Positions 10,982 through 18,919 of a stretch of DNA of 64,000 nt are shown piece after piece. The DNA is taken from the NCBI GenBank assembly GCA_002811645.1, contig PDIP01000022.1, positions 177,222 to 241,221 of the forward strand. Reading direction: 5' to 3'. Within the stretch, counting starts at the first letter, position 1. Each line of letters begins with the position of its first letter. Below the pieces are notes generated by a model that worked only from the letters and a program-made list of their open reading frames with translations, did no database searches and was not told where the DNA came from. The position numbers were made by a program, and so were the translations under genes. This DNA is from Corallochytrium limacisporum (Eukaryota; Opisthokonta).

Positions 10982-11449
10982 ATGTCAAACAAGGACACGG
11001 CGACATTCCAGAGCCGTTTAATTCGGCGTTTGGACATTCAAGTGCGGACCATGATGGAAAGTTACGGTCAGTTAATTGCGGCGGCCAAAATCAATGCCGC
11101 TGACAGTGAGGAAGTGGACGAGGCTGGACAAAAGACCGATCTGGCCTCTGTTAGTAAAGAGGAATTTGAGCTGCAAGTGAGGACCAAGGCTCTGATCAAA
11201 GGGGCCGAGAATTTGTTGAAATTGTTGGCGGAGCTTAAGGAACTGATCATGCTGAATGACGTTGGTACACAAATGTCAGTGGTAAAGGAACGGAAGAGCT
11301 TGTGTCTACAGGAGACTGGCAAGGTAATGAAGTCTCTGGCAGATGTGCAGAATGAACTAGCAGAGCACTTGCACAAGCTGGAGAACGTGTACTACAGCCA
11401 TCCGAAGAAGACACTAGGGGAGCAGGAGACCAGCGAGTCTGTGTCATAG
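10982..11449 (+). CDS. MED22: Mediator complex subunit 22
   Basis: MED22 (yeast Srb6) is a small helical subunit of the Mediator head module, which links activators to RNA polymerase II. The 155-residue product matches the family in length and order: an N-terminal helix LIRRLDIQVRTMMESYGQLI, then the block ending KGAENLLKLLAELKELIMLND, which corresponds to the conserved stretch with GE(S/N)L(M/L)KL and (F/M)LILND, and a C-terminal helix ending LENVYYSHP. The ATG sits directly after a tagtaaaca motif. The gene is convergent with IFT57, with 61 bp between the stops. Confidence 0.87.
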   Translation: MSNKDTATFQSRLIRRLDIQVRTMMESYGQLIAAAKINAADSEEVDEAGQKTDLASVSKEEFELQVRTKALIKGAENLLKLLAELKELIMLNDVGTQMSVVKERKSLCLQETGKVMKSLADVQNELAEHLHKLENVYYSHPKKTLGEQETSESVS

Positions 11450-11510
11450 AACAATCAAACGCATATCAAATAGAAACAGCCCAATTCGTGAAACGGTCCG
11501 GTAGTTTAAA

Positions 11511-12696
11511 TCATGCTACTTTGGCACCGCCATTTAAGCGACTCCAGCTGGCGGTGTTCTTCTTGAAATCCATGGTTATATCTTCATTGAGCAAGACATA
11601 TTGTAGGACACCAATGCGGAAATCCATCTCCTGTGTCTCCTTGCGCAGCTTCTCCATGCTCTTTTTGATATTTACCAGTGGGCTCTGGTCCGTAACCTTC
11701 GAACCCTTGTCGTCGAGCTCGTGGCTGATTGCAGCAATTTCTGTCTTAATGGAGGCAATCTCCTCGCTGTTGGCCTCAAGATCCTTGGATTTGGAACTGC
11801 AACTTTTTTCCAGGCCGCTGACTTGCTCCTTCACCTTACGGAACTCCGCCATCTGATGCTCAAGTTGCATGTTAATGTGCTTTTCTCTCGAGTGAACCTT
11901 CTCAAGGCTGCGATCAATCTCAGAGGTAAGTTTCGCCAGTGTTCCTTTGAGGACACTGCTCGCCTGCTCAGCCATCTGGCTTCGTGCGCGCATGGTCTGG
12001 AAATGCGATCGCCAGTCTCGCGCCTCGGCGTGAACGGTAATCTTCAATTCATTTTGCACACTAACGTATTCCTTCTCCCATTCTTCCGGGCTCATCTTTG
12101 CAATCGCAATCAACGCTGGCTGCTGGCTATGCAAGCCACTATGCCATATAGTCTGTGGCCGATATGTCTCCGCCATCAACAATGTCGAGGTTAACCTCCT
12201 CCTCCAGTTCCTCTTCCTCGATGACCTCATCCTCGTCAATGGGAAAGTTGAGGGGTATGACACCTATGCGCTTGGCAACCATAGCTTGATCGCACATCCA
12301 GTCCAGAAAGTCACAGATCTGAGGCCCGTAGCCCTCTGTTAAGACTGCCTCGTTCAAGGCAACAGGCGCACGCAGCTCTTTGGCTTCTCTAAGGATCTTT
12401 TCGATAACGACGCCTGTGTCGTCGGTTTCTTTTTGGTTGAAGAAATTTGCGATGAGACAAGAGCTTAGAAATGTAAAGACACATGCAAAGAACATCAACC
12501 CTTCGAGGGGTCGCACAGCTGGATAGGCGAAACATTCGCGTGCCAATGGCGGTAGTTTCATTTTCCTAAAGGCAAGCTCGTAGTCTAACATCTTGAGCTT
12601 GTCGTTCACAAGGGCTGCCGTTGCCAAGGGATCTCTGGGACCTATCCTTTGCCTAAGAGGCTTCGTCACCTTGTTCTTTAAATGCCATGTCTTCAT
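11511..12696 (-). CDS. IFT57: Intraflagellar transport protein 57, with a +1 frame break
   Basis: IFT57 is a subunit of the IFT-B complex, which carries cargo along the flagellar axoneme. The first 172 codons (12696 down to about 12181) hold the N-terminal calponin-homology-like part, with ARECFAYPAVRPLEGLMFF and YGPQICDFLDWMCDQA. The second part, one base out of frame (from about 12179 to 11511), holds the coiled coil with EKVHSREKHINMQLEHQM and the C-terminal block DQSPLVNIKKSMEKLRKETQEMDFRIGVLQ. Both align collinearly with animal IFT57, and their total of about 394 residues is close to the human length (429). The frame changes near 12180 within an ATTGTTG sequence. No plausible intron is visible, so this is an assembly indel, a damaged gene or a recoding site. 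The initiator is the ATG at 12696. Confidence 0.88.
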
Positions 12697-13482
12697 ATTG
12701 GGTAGTACGAGGTTGCACCCTGTGGGTACCACGCCCTGGTGCTTGTCTTGTCCCTAGTTCAAACTTGATCCGCAAACAAGACACAATAACTTACAATCCT
12801 TGTGCGATGAGCTGCTTGATGTAGATGTCACAATGCTAAAGATGATATCAAGGACTCCCCAGTTGCCAACCATCATTTCAATTCCGTTGGTCTGACCCAC
12901 AATCCCGACTAGTCGGGTCTGTCCCTACGCGATTCAGGGGACCCAACCCCGGTTGACAGGTCGGGCGGGCACCCACTTACCCACCCTCTCCACCGGACAT
13001 CGAATATATTAGATGATAACCTAATATTTGTAATTAGTATGAATTAGCCCGGGATCTATTTTGTTGGGTTTGTGCAGCGGGCGGTTGCTGATGCAGTACT
13101 TTCACTATGAGGCAGCAGGGGGGCTGTTGCTAAATATAACTCTGGGCCGGTTGGGACTAAGTAGCGGGGCCGGGGAGGGAGGTGTGGTGTTGTGTGGGTC
13201 TCAGAAGAAACATGGGAAGGAAGCGCAGGCCCTCGGTCTCGCTATGCTTCGCCGCGTCGGTTAAGTTGGTATTTGAACCAGCTACTTTAGAAATGATTTT
13301 AAGTAGAACGCAATCATTCCGTAACTGAGATACTCAAGCGACATTGGCAAATCACGTCCGGACGGCTTCAGGTTTTGTGTTTTTTTTCTTTGCTGTCTCA
13401 TTGCAATGTCGTGGTGAAGGCAGGCTTCATAAATCTGTGTTCCTAGACTGCGTTCCAGGCCAGAGCATATATTTGAATAGAA
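12697..13482. promoter_or_regulatory. Divergent promoter region IFT57 / PEX13
   Basis: This 786-bp spacer between two divergent start codons has no convincing gene. It contains a 14-bp perfect palindrome (12904-12917), the AT-rich segment tatattagatgataacctaatattt (13005-13030), and a G-rich block around 13100-13200. Confidence 0.5.
12904..12917. promoter_or_regulatory. 14-bp perfect palindrome CCCGACTAGTCGGG
   Basis: A perfect self-complementary 14-mer lies about 210 bp upstream of the IFT57 start and 565 bp upstream of PEX13. Palindromes of this size are often sites for dimeric DNA-binding proteins; no specific factor is claimed. Confidence 0.4.
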
Positions 13483-14892
13483 ATGGTGTCACCACCAAAA
13501 CCTTGGGAGACAGGTGGCAGTGCCTCCAGTACGCCTGCTGCTCCTGCTGCCTCTGCGCCCTTGGGCGCCTCTAGTTCTGGTGGCCTTGCCGGAAATGCCC
13601 TGCAGTCGACCATGAATGGAACCACGGCCTCTGGTGCTACAGGAGGAATAACAGATAATTTTGGTTTTGGTACGGACTCGTCTTTACCTCCTCGTCCAGA
13701 ACGGACTTCGACCGGAGGCTATGGTACGGGAATGGGGAGCACTCTCGGCACTGGTTATGGTGGATACGGGAGTGGCATGTACGGAAACAGCATGTATGGT
13801 GGTGGTGGTATGTACGGATCAGGAATGTATGGAGGTGGCTATGGAGGAGGTATGTACGGAAGTGGTTACGGAGGCATGGGCTACGGCGGATACGGTGGTA
13901 TGTACGGCAATCGGATGATGGACCAGAATCCTTCGTACTTCGTCCAGCGCGCTGAGAGTTCCTCTCGGCCTGCGTTTCAAGCAATTGAGGACATAGTGGG
14001 AGCTGTGACTTCAGTGTCCATGATGTTGGAGAGCACCTACCAGGCCACTTATAGTTCCTTCCGTGCCGTGCTCGGAGTTGCAGATCAGTTTGGCCGGCTT
14101 CGGAGTCAGTTAGTGGGGGTATTTAGTACTCTGGCGGCCATCCGTATGATGCGCCGTGTGCTGTACAGAATTCTACTTGCCTTCGGCATCAAAATGGAGT
14201 CACTCAAGCCACCGCCAGTGGAAGAGGGAGAAGTTGCACAGCAACGAGCCCGTGCATGGCCCATCATCATCTTTCTGGGTGTAGTGTTTGGCGTGCCTTG
14301 GTTCATTTGGAAATTGCTGGCCTACACGTACAAGGAAACTGCAGAACAATGGGAGGATCCGACAAAGGTAGTCAAGGCCAGAGCGACCCATCCTTTCCAA
14401 GGAGAGCACGCAGATGAAATGAACCTCCAAGTAGGAGAAGAGATTGAAGTTTTGCGGCCGGATGCAGAGAATACTCTAGTCCAGCAAGGATGGGTGCGAG
14501 CCCGTAAGAAGGAAGGTGTCGAGGGTATCGTGCCTCTCAATCGCATCACTCCAATTAAGGCAGGAGATCAGGTTGATGGATCACCTGCAGGAGCACTACA
14601 ACAGCCGGGGTCAGCGCCCTTGCCGGGGACTTTGGACGCCGCGAACACAAATCAGGTAGCTGCCAATTCACTGACCAATCTGCAGCACCGCCAAGCACAG
14701 CAGCACCATTCACAGTTTGACGGGGGCATGAAAGCTTTGCCGGGCACACAGGCATACCATCAAGAGATGGCAAATGCGTGGGGCAGTCTACAGCAGAGTA
14801 GTGCTTTGAACAATGGACCCTTTGGCACAGGCCCTGCTGGCCACGGAGGACCGTACGGTGCTGGTGGCATGCATGGTGCATGGGGTTCCTAG
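13483..14892 (+). CDS. PEX13: Peroxin-13, peroxisomal import docking protein
   Basis: Pex13 is an integral peroxisomal membrane protein that docks the PTS receptors Pex5 and Pex7 and forms part of the import conduit. The 469-residue product shows the expected order. A Gly/Tyr/Met-rich low-complexity region (about 79-143) corresponds to the YG-rich phase in other Pex13 proteins. A helical region follows (165-240), then a strongly hydrophobic segment (about 257-282), and an SH3 domain (about 297-358) with ATHPFQGEHADEMNL, GWVRARK and GIVPLNRI. A C-terminal tail of about 110 residues, rich in Gln, Gly and Ala, extends past the SH3 domain. It is convergent with the small membrane-protein gene, 97 bp away. 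Confidence 0.92.
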   Translation: MVSPPKPWETGGSASSTPAAPAASAPLGASSSGGLAGNALQSTMNGTTASGATGGITDNFGFGTDSSLPPRPERTSTGGYGTGMGSTLGTGYGGYGSGMYGNSMYGGGGMYGSGMYGGGYGGGMYGSGYGGMGYGGYGGMYGNRMMDQNPSYFVQRAESSSRPAFQAIEDIVGAVTSVSMMLESTYQATYSSFRAVLGVADQFGRLRSQLVGVFSTLAAIRMMRRVLYRILLAFGIKMESLKPPPVEEGEVAQQRARAWPIIIFLGVVFGVPWFIWKLLAYTYKETAEQWEDPTKVVKARATHPFQGEHADEMNLQVGEEIEVLRPDAENTLVQQGWVRARKKEGVEGIVPLNRITPIKAGDQVDGSPAGALQQPGSAPLPGTLDAANTNQVAANSLTNLQHRQAQQHHSQFDGGMKALPGTQAYHQEMANAWGSLQQSSALNNGPFGTGPAGHGGPYGAGGMHGAWGS

Positions 14893-14989
14893 ATGACATC
14901 ACGTCGTGAGCAATTTTCAGCAGCAAACCGTTACAATAGATGGGATTTCTTTTATTCTCTATCCTCTTTGAAGCTTTGCAAGAACCCGC

Positions 14990-15358
14990 TCACAACTTGT
15001 GTTTCTCCGGAGTGTGGAGCAGAGCATCCAACTGCGGCTTGACCGTGCCTGCGAATCCAGCGCTGAGCAGCACGGCCAGGGACAGGGCACCCACCTTCGA
15101 GCCGTATGTGCGCGTTAGCACCTGGAAGCTCTTAATCCCCTCCTTGGGGGGGACAGCCTGGATGCCATCAATGTACATTTTCTTTTGGCCATAGATTCCA
15201 GCTCCGAACGTGCCAATGGCACCCACGACCCCAACGGCAGTAGTCTCTGGCGACCCGGCAGCGACTGCAGCAGAACGGTGAGCCTCATAGAAGGTCACTC
15301 CAACCGCAGCGGACACTGTTGTGGCAACTACGGCAGCGGGAAGCAATAGCAATATCAT
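14990..15358 (-). CDS. Small membrane protein of unknown function
   Basis: The 122-residue product is not recognised. It begins with a hydrophobic stretch (MILLLLPAAVVATTVSAAVG) that could be a signal anchor or presequence. There are two further hydrophobic segments, around residues 38-57 (Gly- and Ala-rich) and 90-108, and a short charged C-terminus. The frame stays open a few codons upstream through GTG, but the ATG at 15358 is the natural start. Coding status is supported by its length and by the compact convergent arrangement with PEX13 that is typical of this window. Organelle localisation cannot be decided. Confidence 0.6.
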   Translation of the reverse strand: MILLLLPAAVVATTVSAAVGVTFYEAHRSAAVAAGSPETTAVGVVGAIGTFGAGIYGQKKMYIDGIQAVPPKEGIKSFQVLTRTYGSKVGALSLAVLLSAGFAGTVKPQLDALLHTPEKHKL

Positions 15359-16138
15359 TCGTATCCAGTCCACTACCACTTATTCTATATTGTTCATTAA
15401 GTTAGATTTCCTCTTGTGACTCCCAGTGTGAGACTTCTGTGGCATCCTAAGCCTCCCTAACTGTTATTCTCAGTGGTCTCATCAATTTTCCGGTGAACTC
15501 TTTGACATACCAGTTGGATTGAGAGCAAGCAATCTAAGAGAAACGCAGAAGTCACTCCCCACACCCGTCACGGGAGACCTTATTCAACGACGGTTTGTGC
15601 TTGCCCTGTCCCTCTGCAATCTCACAAGGCTTGACCGCCGCATCTGGTTCACCGAACTACTTCGTGCGGACGTGCAATTTGGAAGACGAGCACACTCCAT
15701 GCAAGTCCGAAGGTCGCGTGAGTTCTGGGTGAGCTTCACGAAGCACCCAACGGCACTTACCCAAACCTCCCCCTCTCCCCCCCCGGTTCGCAGCGGACAC
15801 ATGTGCCGGCCCCTTTTTGCTTAAGTCTCACCCTACGCCCCACCGCCCGATGCCACCAGGAAGCAAGGCGGTTGTTTGCGAGTGGACTTCTCTTTCACTT
15901 GGCGTCGAATAGCAATCTACCACGTTAAAGGCGAATAGGATGCTGTTCATGTTTGTTTATACTGGTATTTATTCGACCTAGACACGTGTACGCTAAAGTC
16001 TGATGGTCATTAAGTGAGAACGGCAAGGTAAAATTTACGAGAGGACAGCGATAGGTACAGCAAGAGGTGTAGATATGTGAATTTTCTGTCAAGGTGTACA
16101 GGAACTTAGTAAACAGATCCAAGCTCAATAAGTTTATC
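15359..16138. promoter_or_regulatory. Divergent spacer, small membrane protein / mS34
   Basis: This 780-bp spacer contains a C-rich tract (about 15768-15784, including 8 consecutive C) and the motif tagtaaaca at 16107-16115, just upstream of mS34. A 101-codon frame at 15519-15824 has no recognisable similarity and is not called as a gene. Confidence 0.45.
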
Positions 16139-16654
16139 ATGGCCCCAAGCCTGATCAACATTCTTGCCCACCGGCCAAACCTTGGCATGGGACTTAAGGT
16201 TTCAAGGAGCATTTGGAGCCATTACGGTGAAGGACAGTGCTACTATATTGTGCGTCAAGCTCGTATGAAGGAATTGGAAGATTCTTCAATGGTATTGAAG
16301 TCCGGGAAGACCTGGGGAAATCTAGTATGGTGCGGTACCTACGTGCCACTCATGCATAACATTGATTCTTGGGCAAAGAAAGACTGGTTCGTTGTGGAAG
16401 ACACGAAGGCTGTAGATCCAGTAGTCTACGGAACGGAACAGAAGCTTTCGCACTATATGAAGACCGGAGAAAAGCTTCCAGAAGTTCACGAAGAATCCAT
16501 GCAAGAGTGGCTGCAACGCCGTCGCGACACCCCAGTGCCGAAGAAGATGCAGCTGTCACCGCGTCAGCGCATGAAGTATATGCGTAAGTTTCCCCGTGGT
16601 GCGTCCATCAAGAAGGGTCGTATCCTCACGCAGGAAGAAAAACAGGCGGTGTAA
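16139..16654 (+). CDS. MRPS34: Mitochondrial small-subunit ribosomal protein mS34
   Basis: mS34 is a mitochondria-specific protein of the small ribosomal subunit, found in animals and plants but not in yeast mitoribosomes. The 171-residue product has the family hallmarks: a region around SIWSHYGEGQCYYIVRQAR that fits the conserved Trp-plus-Tyr strand, and GKTWGNLVWCG, equivalent to the conserved GKAWG block. The tail is rich in Lys and Arg. The frame is open upstream through GTG, but the first ATG (16139) gives a short basic N-terminus. Together with IleRS and GatB it adds to a mitochondrial translation group within 8 kb, though the genes are not adjacent. Confidence 0.82.
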   Translation: MAPSLINILAHRPNLGMGLKVSRSIWSHYGEGQCYYIVRQARMKELEDSSMVLKSGKTWGNLVWCGTYVPLMHNIDSWAKKDWFVVEDTKAVDPVVYGTEQKLSHYMKTGEKLPEVHEESMQEWLQRRRDTPVPKKMQLSPRQRMKYMRKFPRGASIKKGRILTQEEKQAV

Positions 16655-16783
16655 GCGCTTTATAGACATTTCGAGCACCCGGACGCTTATGATGTAGCGT
16701 AGCTCTATCCCGAAACATTGTAAAACATAAATCATACCATAGTACCATTCACTGCATTGATTGTGGCACTGCTGGCTTCATCA

Positions 16784-16885
16784 TCAGTCTTTGTGGTTCA
16801 ACACCGCATAGTACGGATATATGACTAGCACCTGAGCAGCAGCAGCCACCATGGCAAAAGCAGATATGGCCCCGACTTTCTCCAT
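16784..16885 (-). CDS. OST4-like mini membrane protein (33 aa)
   Basis: This short frame encodes one hydrophobic helix followed by YPYYAVLNHKD. That ending matches the Y-x-Y-x-A-V-x-N-x-K signature after the transmembrane helix of OST4, the 35- to 40-residue stabilising subunit of oligosaccharyltransferase. Length, single helix and short polar tail all agree. The frame remains open upstream for 74 more codons, but that part is Pro/Ser/His-rich and unlike anything in OST4, so the ATG at 16885 is preferred. It is convergent with mS34. A different single-pass micro-protein remains possible. Confidence 0.55.
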   Translation of the reverse strand: MEKVGAISAFAMVAAAAQVLVIYPYYAVLNHKD

Positions 16886-17318
16886 GGTGTCTGTACAATA
16901 CCGTGCCTCTTCGCTCCGCACCCACCTGAAGTCTGGGGTGAAGCTAGCACCGAGTTTATCCCCACCCACCCACTCCCAAGAGGCAGCTATTTCCTGCCCA
17001 ACAACTCGGTGCGCACAGGACCGCAGCGTGGAGCGAAGGATTTCGTGTCGGGCAGAGGAGGAGGGTGGGTGGTGGGAGGGGGAAGGGAGTGCAAAGGGGG
17101 CATCCATTTGGTGCCATCGTAGAGATCTGGTTTGGACTTCACGGAGCGACCAACGCAGTTGTGCGTAGGAGATGGCCGTGATCAGGTATTGAAAGTGACT
17201 AGCTTCTCCTCGGAAGATACGTTCCTAACAGTATGCTAAGGTGTGTGCTGTAGATGTAAGGTGATAAAGTAGCATTGCCTTTAGAATATATTATAGAACA
17301 ACCGCCGGTCATCAGATC
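16886..17318. promoter_or_regulatory. Divergent spacer, OST4-like / Cys-rich membrane protein
   Basis: This 433-bp spacer has G-rich tracts around 17055-17100. A sequence resembling a splice acceptor (ggtcatcag) ends at 17315, just before the downstream ATG. It might join an upstream exon carrying a signal peptide; no clear donor or exon was identified. Confidence 0.4.
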
Positions 17319-18908
17319 ATGGCCTGTGTGGGCGATCGGATCCAGAATCCTGCCACCGGTGTTTGCGACGATCCAGACTGTGATATTGCATATCTCGGCG
17401 AACGCAATTTCTTCAACACTGCATCTGGTCGTTGCGAGGAGGTGCCCAGTTGCACATCAGAAGAGGTCTACGACGGTGACACGAACACTTGCCGATCTCT
17501 CAGTGATCTCTTCGGCCCTGGTGACGGTATCGACCCCACTGACCTTCTACCACCCGATCCAGATATAATCACTGGGGCACCAATCCCTGGGAGTGGATCA
17601 TCACCCACAGACATAAATTGCAACAACGGTAAGCTAGACGAATCCGGTACATACTGTGTCTGTGACGAAGGCTGGGCAACCAAGAGTAACCAAAATCCAT
17701 TTGAAAACTACGAGTGGTGCAACAGTCGAGAAATCGAGGAGACTGACGAAACCTACAACAGGGACAGTTTCGCGTTTGTGACGGAGCTGTTGTTCGGATC
17801 CACCACCTCTATTGCTATCATTGTTGGCATCATCGTTATCTGTATCTGGCGGAGGAGACGGCGCCATCGACAGAACAGCAGCAACGACACTTCCACAACC
17901 ACGTCCAGAATTGCAAAGGCCATCCAGCGAGTTCGAGGGAACGCACGTCAGCAGTCGTCAGAGCGCGAGGAACACGCAGGGACTAAGTCCAACTCCTGTC
18001 GAGCAAACGGGAAGCAGCCAGTGGCCAGTGGTTACAAATCCAAATTTCCATCTGAGGACCAAGAAAACCGACCGGTAGATCGGAACGAGAACACGACCGA
18101 AACGGAGGAGAGACCACCACAGTACCACGAAAGCAAAGAGCACCAAAAGGTTGAAGACAAAATTGAAATGCCAGTCGAAGCACTCCGCACCATAGTCAAT
18201 GCCGTCCTGCGCAGACCTAGTGGCGGCCAGGTTTCTACCAATGAGGGTTGTGTAAAGCACGCTACAGGATCTGACACGAACGATAAAGGCAACGCTAAAA
18301 CCCGCGTGTTTTCCAACAATGCAACTTTGCACGCATTCGGCGGCGTCCGTTCCAACACGGCTACTTCGGCTGCTGGGGCCAAAAGATGGGTGCCTCCGAA
18401 GCATTTTGTGCAATGGCAGCCGCCGGCGCACTTTCAGCGGGTTAACCTCTCTCAACTGCCGTCGTCATCCGTGGCCTCACCAGTCCCTGCGCTCATGAAG
18501 GACAACAGTTTGTATGGGATGGCGGAAGATGTATATGAAGCTCTGCCACTAAGACGGGGTGAGGCATTGCTTCGCATGTCTCAGGAGCATGTGGGACCGG
18601 CACAAACGACATCATCATCTTCTTCGTCGTCCTCTGTGACAAGATCTGAGATTCCTGGTTGTGTTATTCACCATGAGAATGTTTCAGTCCTAAATACTCG
18701 AGCCTACGAGTTGCCAGGGCAGCATATCGAACGCATAGGGGAACTGTCGAGTCAGACCGCATGCAAGCGGCATTCGTCGCACCTGCAGCAATTGCCGGAT
18801 GGCTCTGATTCAGCCTCCCTTGCGAACTTGGACCTCCGTACTGCTGCAAATGCTTCACCACGCTCATCGGCAGCAAACAGACCTCTACCAAGTCAACCGA
18901 GGTGGTGA
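17319..18908 (+). CDS. Cys-rich single-pass membrane protein with EGF-like region and PPxY tail
   Basis: The 529-residue product is not a recognised family member. Residues 1-60 contain three short Cys-containing repeats of the form N-x-x-(T/S)-x-x-C. Residues 98-136 form an EGF-like module with CNNGKLDESG, CVCDEGWA and a final Cys. A hydrophobic helix (about 161-177) is followed by a run of Arg and His, which predicts an outside-N, inside-C topology. The roughly 340-residue tail is disordered, with a PPQY motif (266-269) and a Ser run. No signal peptide is encoded at the ATG, so either the helix acts as a signal anchor or an upstream exon is missing. A surface receptor or adhesion role is inferred only from topology. 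It is convergent with IleRS at 11 bp. Confidence 0.7.
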   Translation: MACVGDRIQNPATGVCDDPDCDIAYLGERNFFNTASGRCEEVPSCTSEEVYDGDTNTCRSLSDLFGPGDGIDPTDLLPPDPDIITGAPIPGSGSSPTDINCNNGKLDESGTYCVCDEGWATKSNQNPFENYEWCNSREIEETDETYNRDSFAFVTELLFGSTTSIAIIVGIIVICIWRRRRRHRQNSSNDTSTTTSRIAKAIQRVRGNARQQSSEREEHAGTKSNSCRANGKQPVASGYKSKFPSEDQENRPVDRNENTTETEERPPQYHESKEHQKVEDKIEMPVEALRTIVNAVLRRPSGGQVSTNEGCVKHATGSDTNDKGNAKTRVFSNNATLHAFGGVRSNTATSAAGAKRWVPPKHFVQWQPPAHFQRVNLSQLPSSSVASPVPALMKDNSLYGMAEDVYEALPLRRGEALLRMSQEHVGPAQTTSSSSSSSSVTRSEIPGCVIHHENVSVLNTRAYELPGQHIERIGELSSQTACKRHSSHLQQLPDGSDSASLANLDLRTAANASPRSSAANRPLPSQPRW

Positions 18909-18919
18909 CCATGACTGGT

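Noticed and set aside
12100..12200. Small intron as explanation for the IFT57 frame change
   Set aside because: GT-AG pairs of suitable length (28, 43 or 73 nt) exist but would delete the AETY segment that aligns with other IFT57 proteins, and they lack a convincing donor; a one-base shift explains the alignment better.
16886..17107. N-terminal extension of the OST4-like frame (74 codons)
   Set aside because: It is Pro/Ser/His-rich and unlike OST4, and the short form alone matches the family length.
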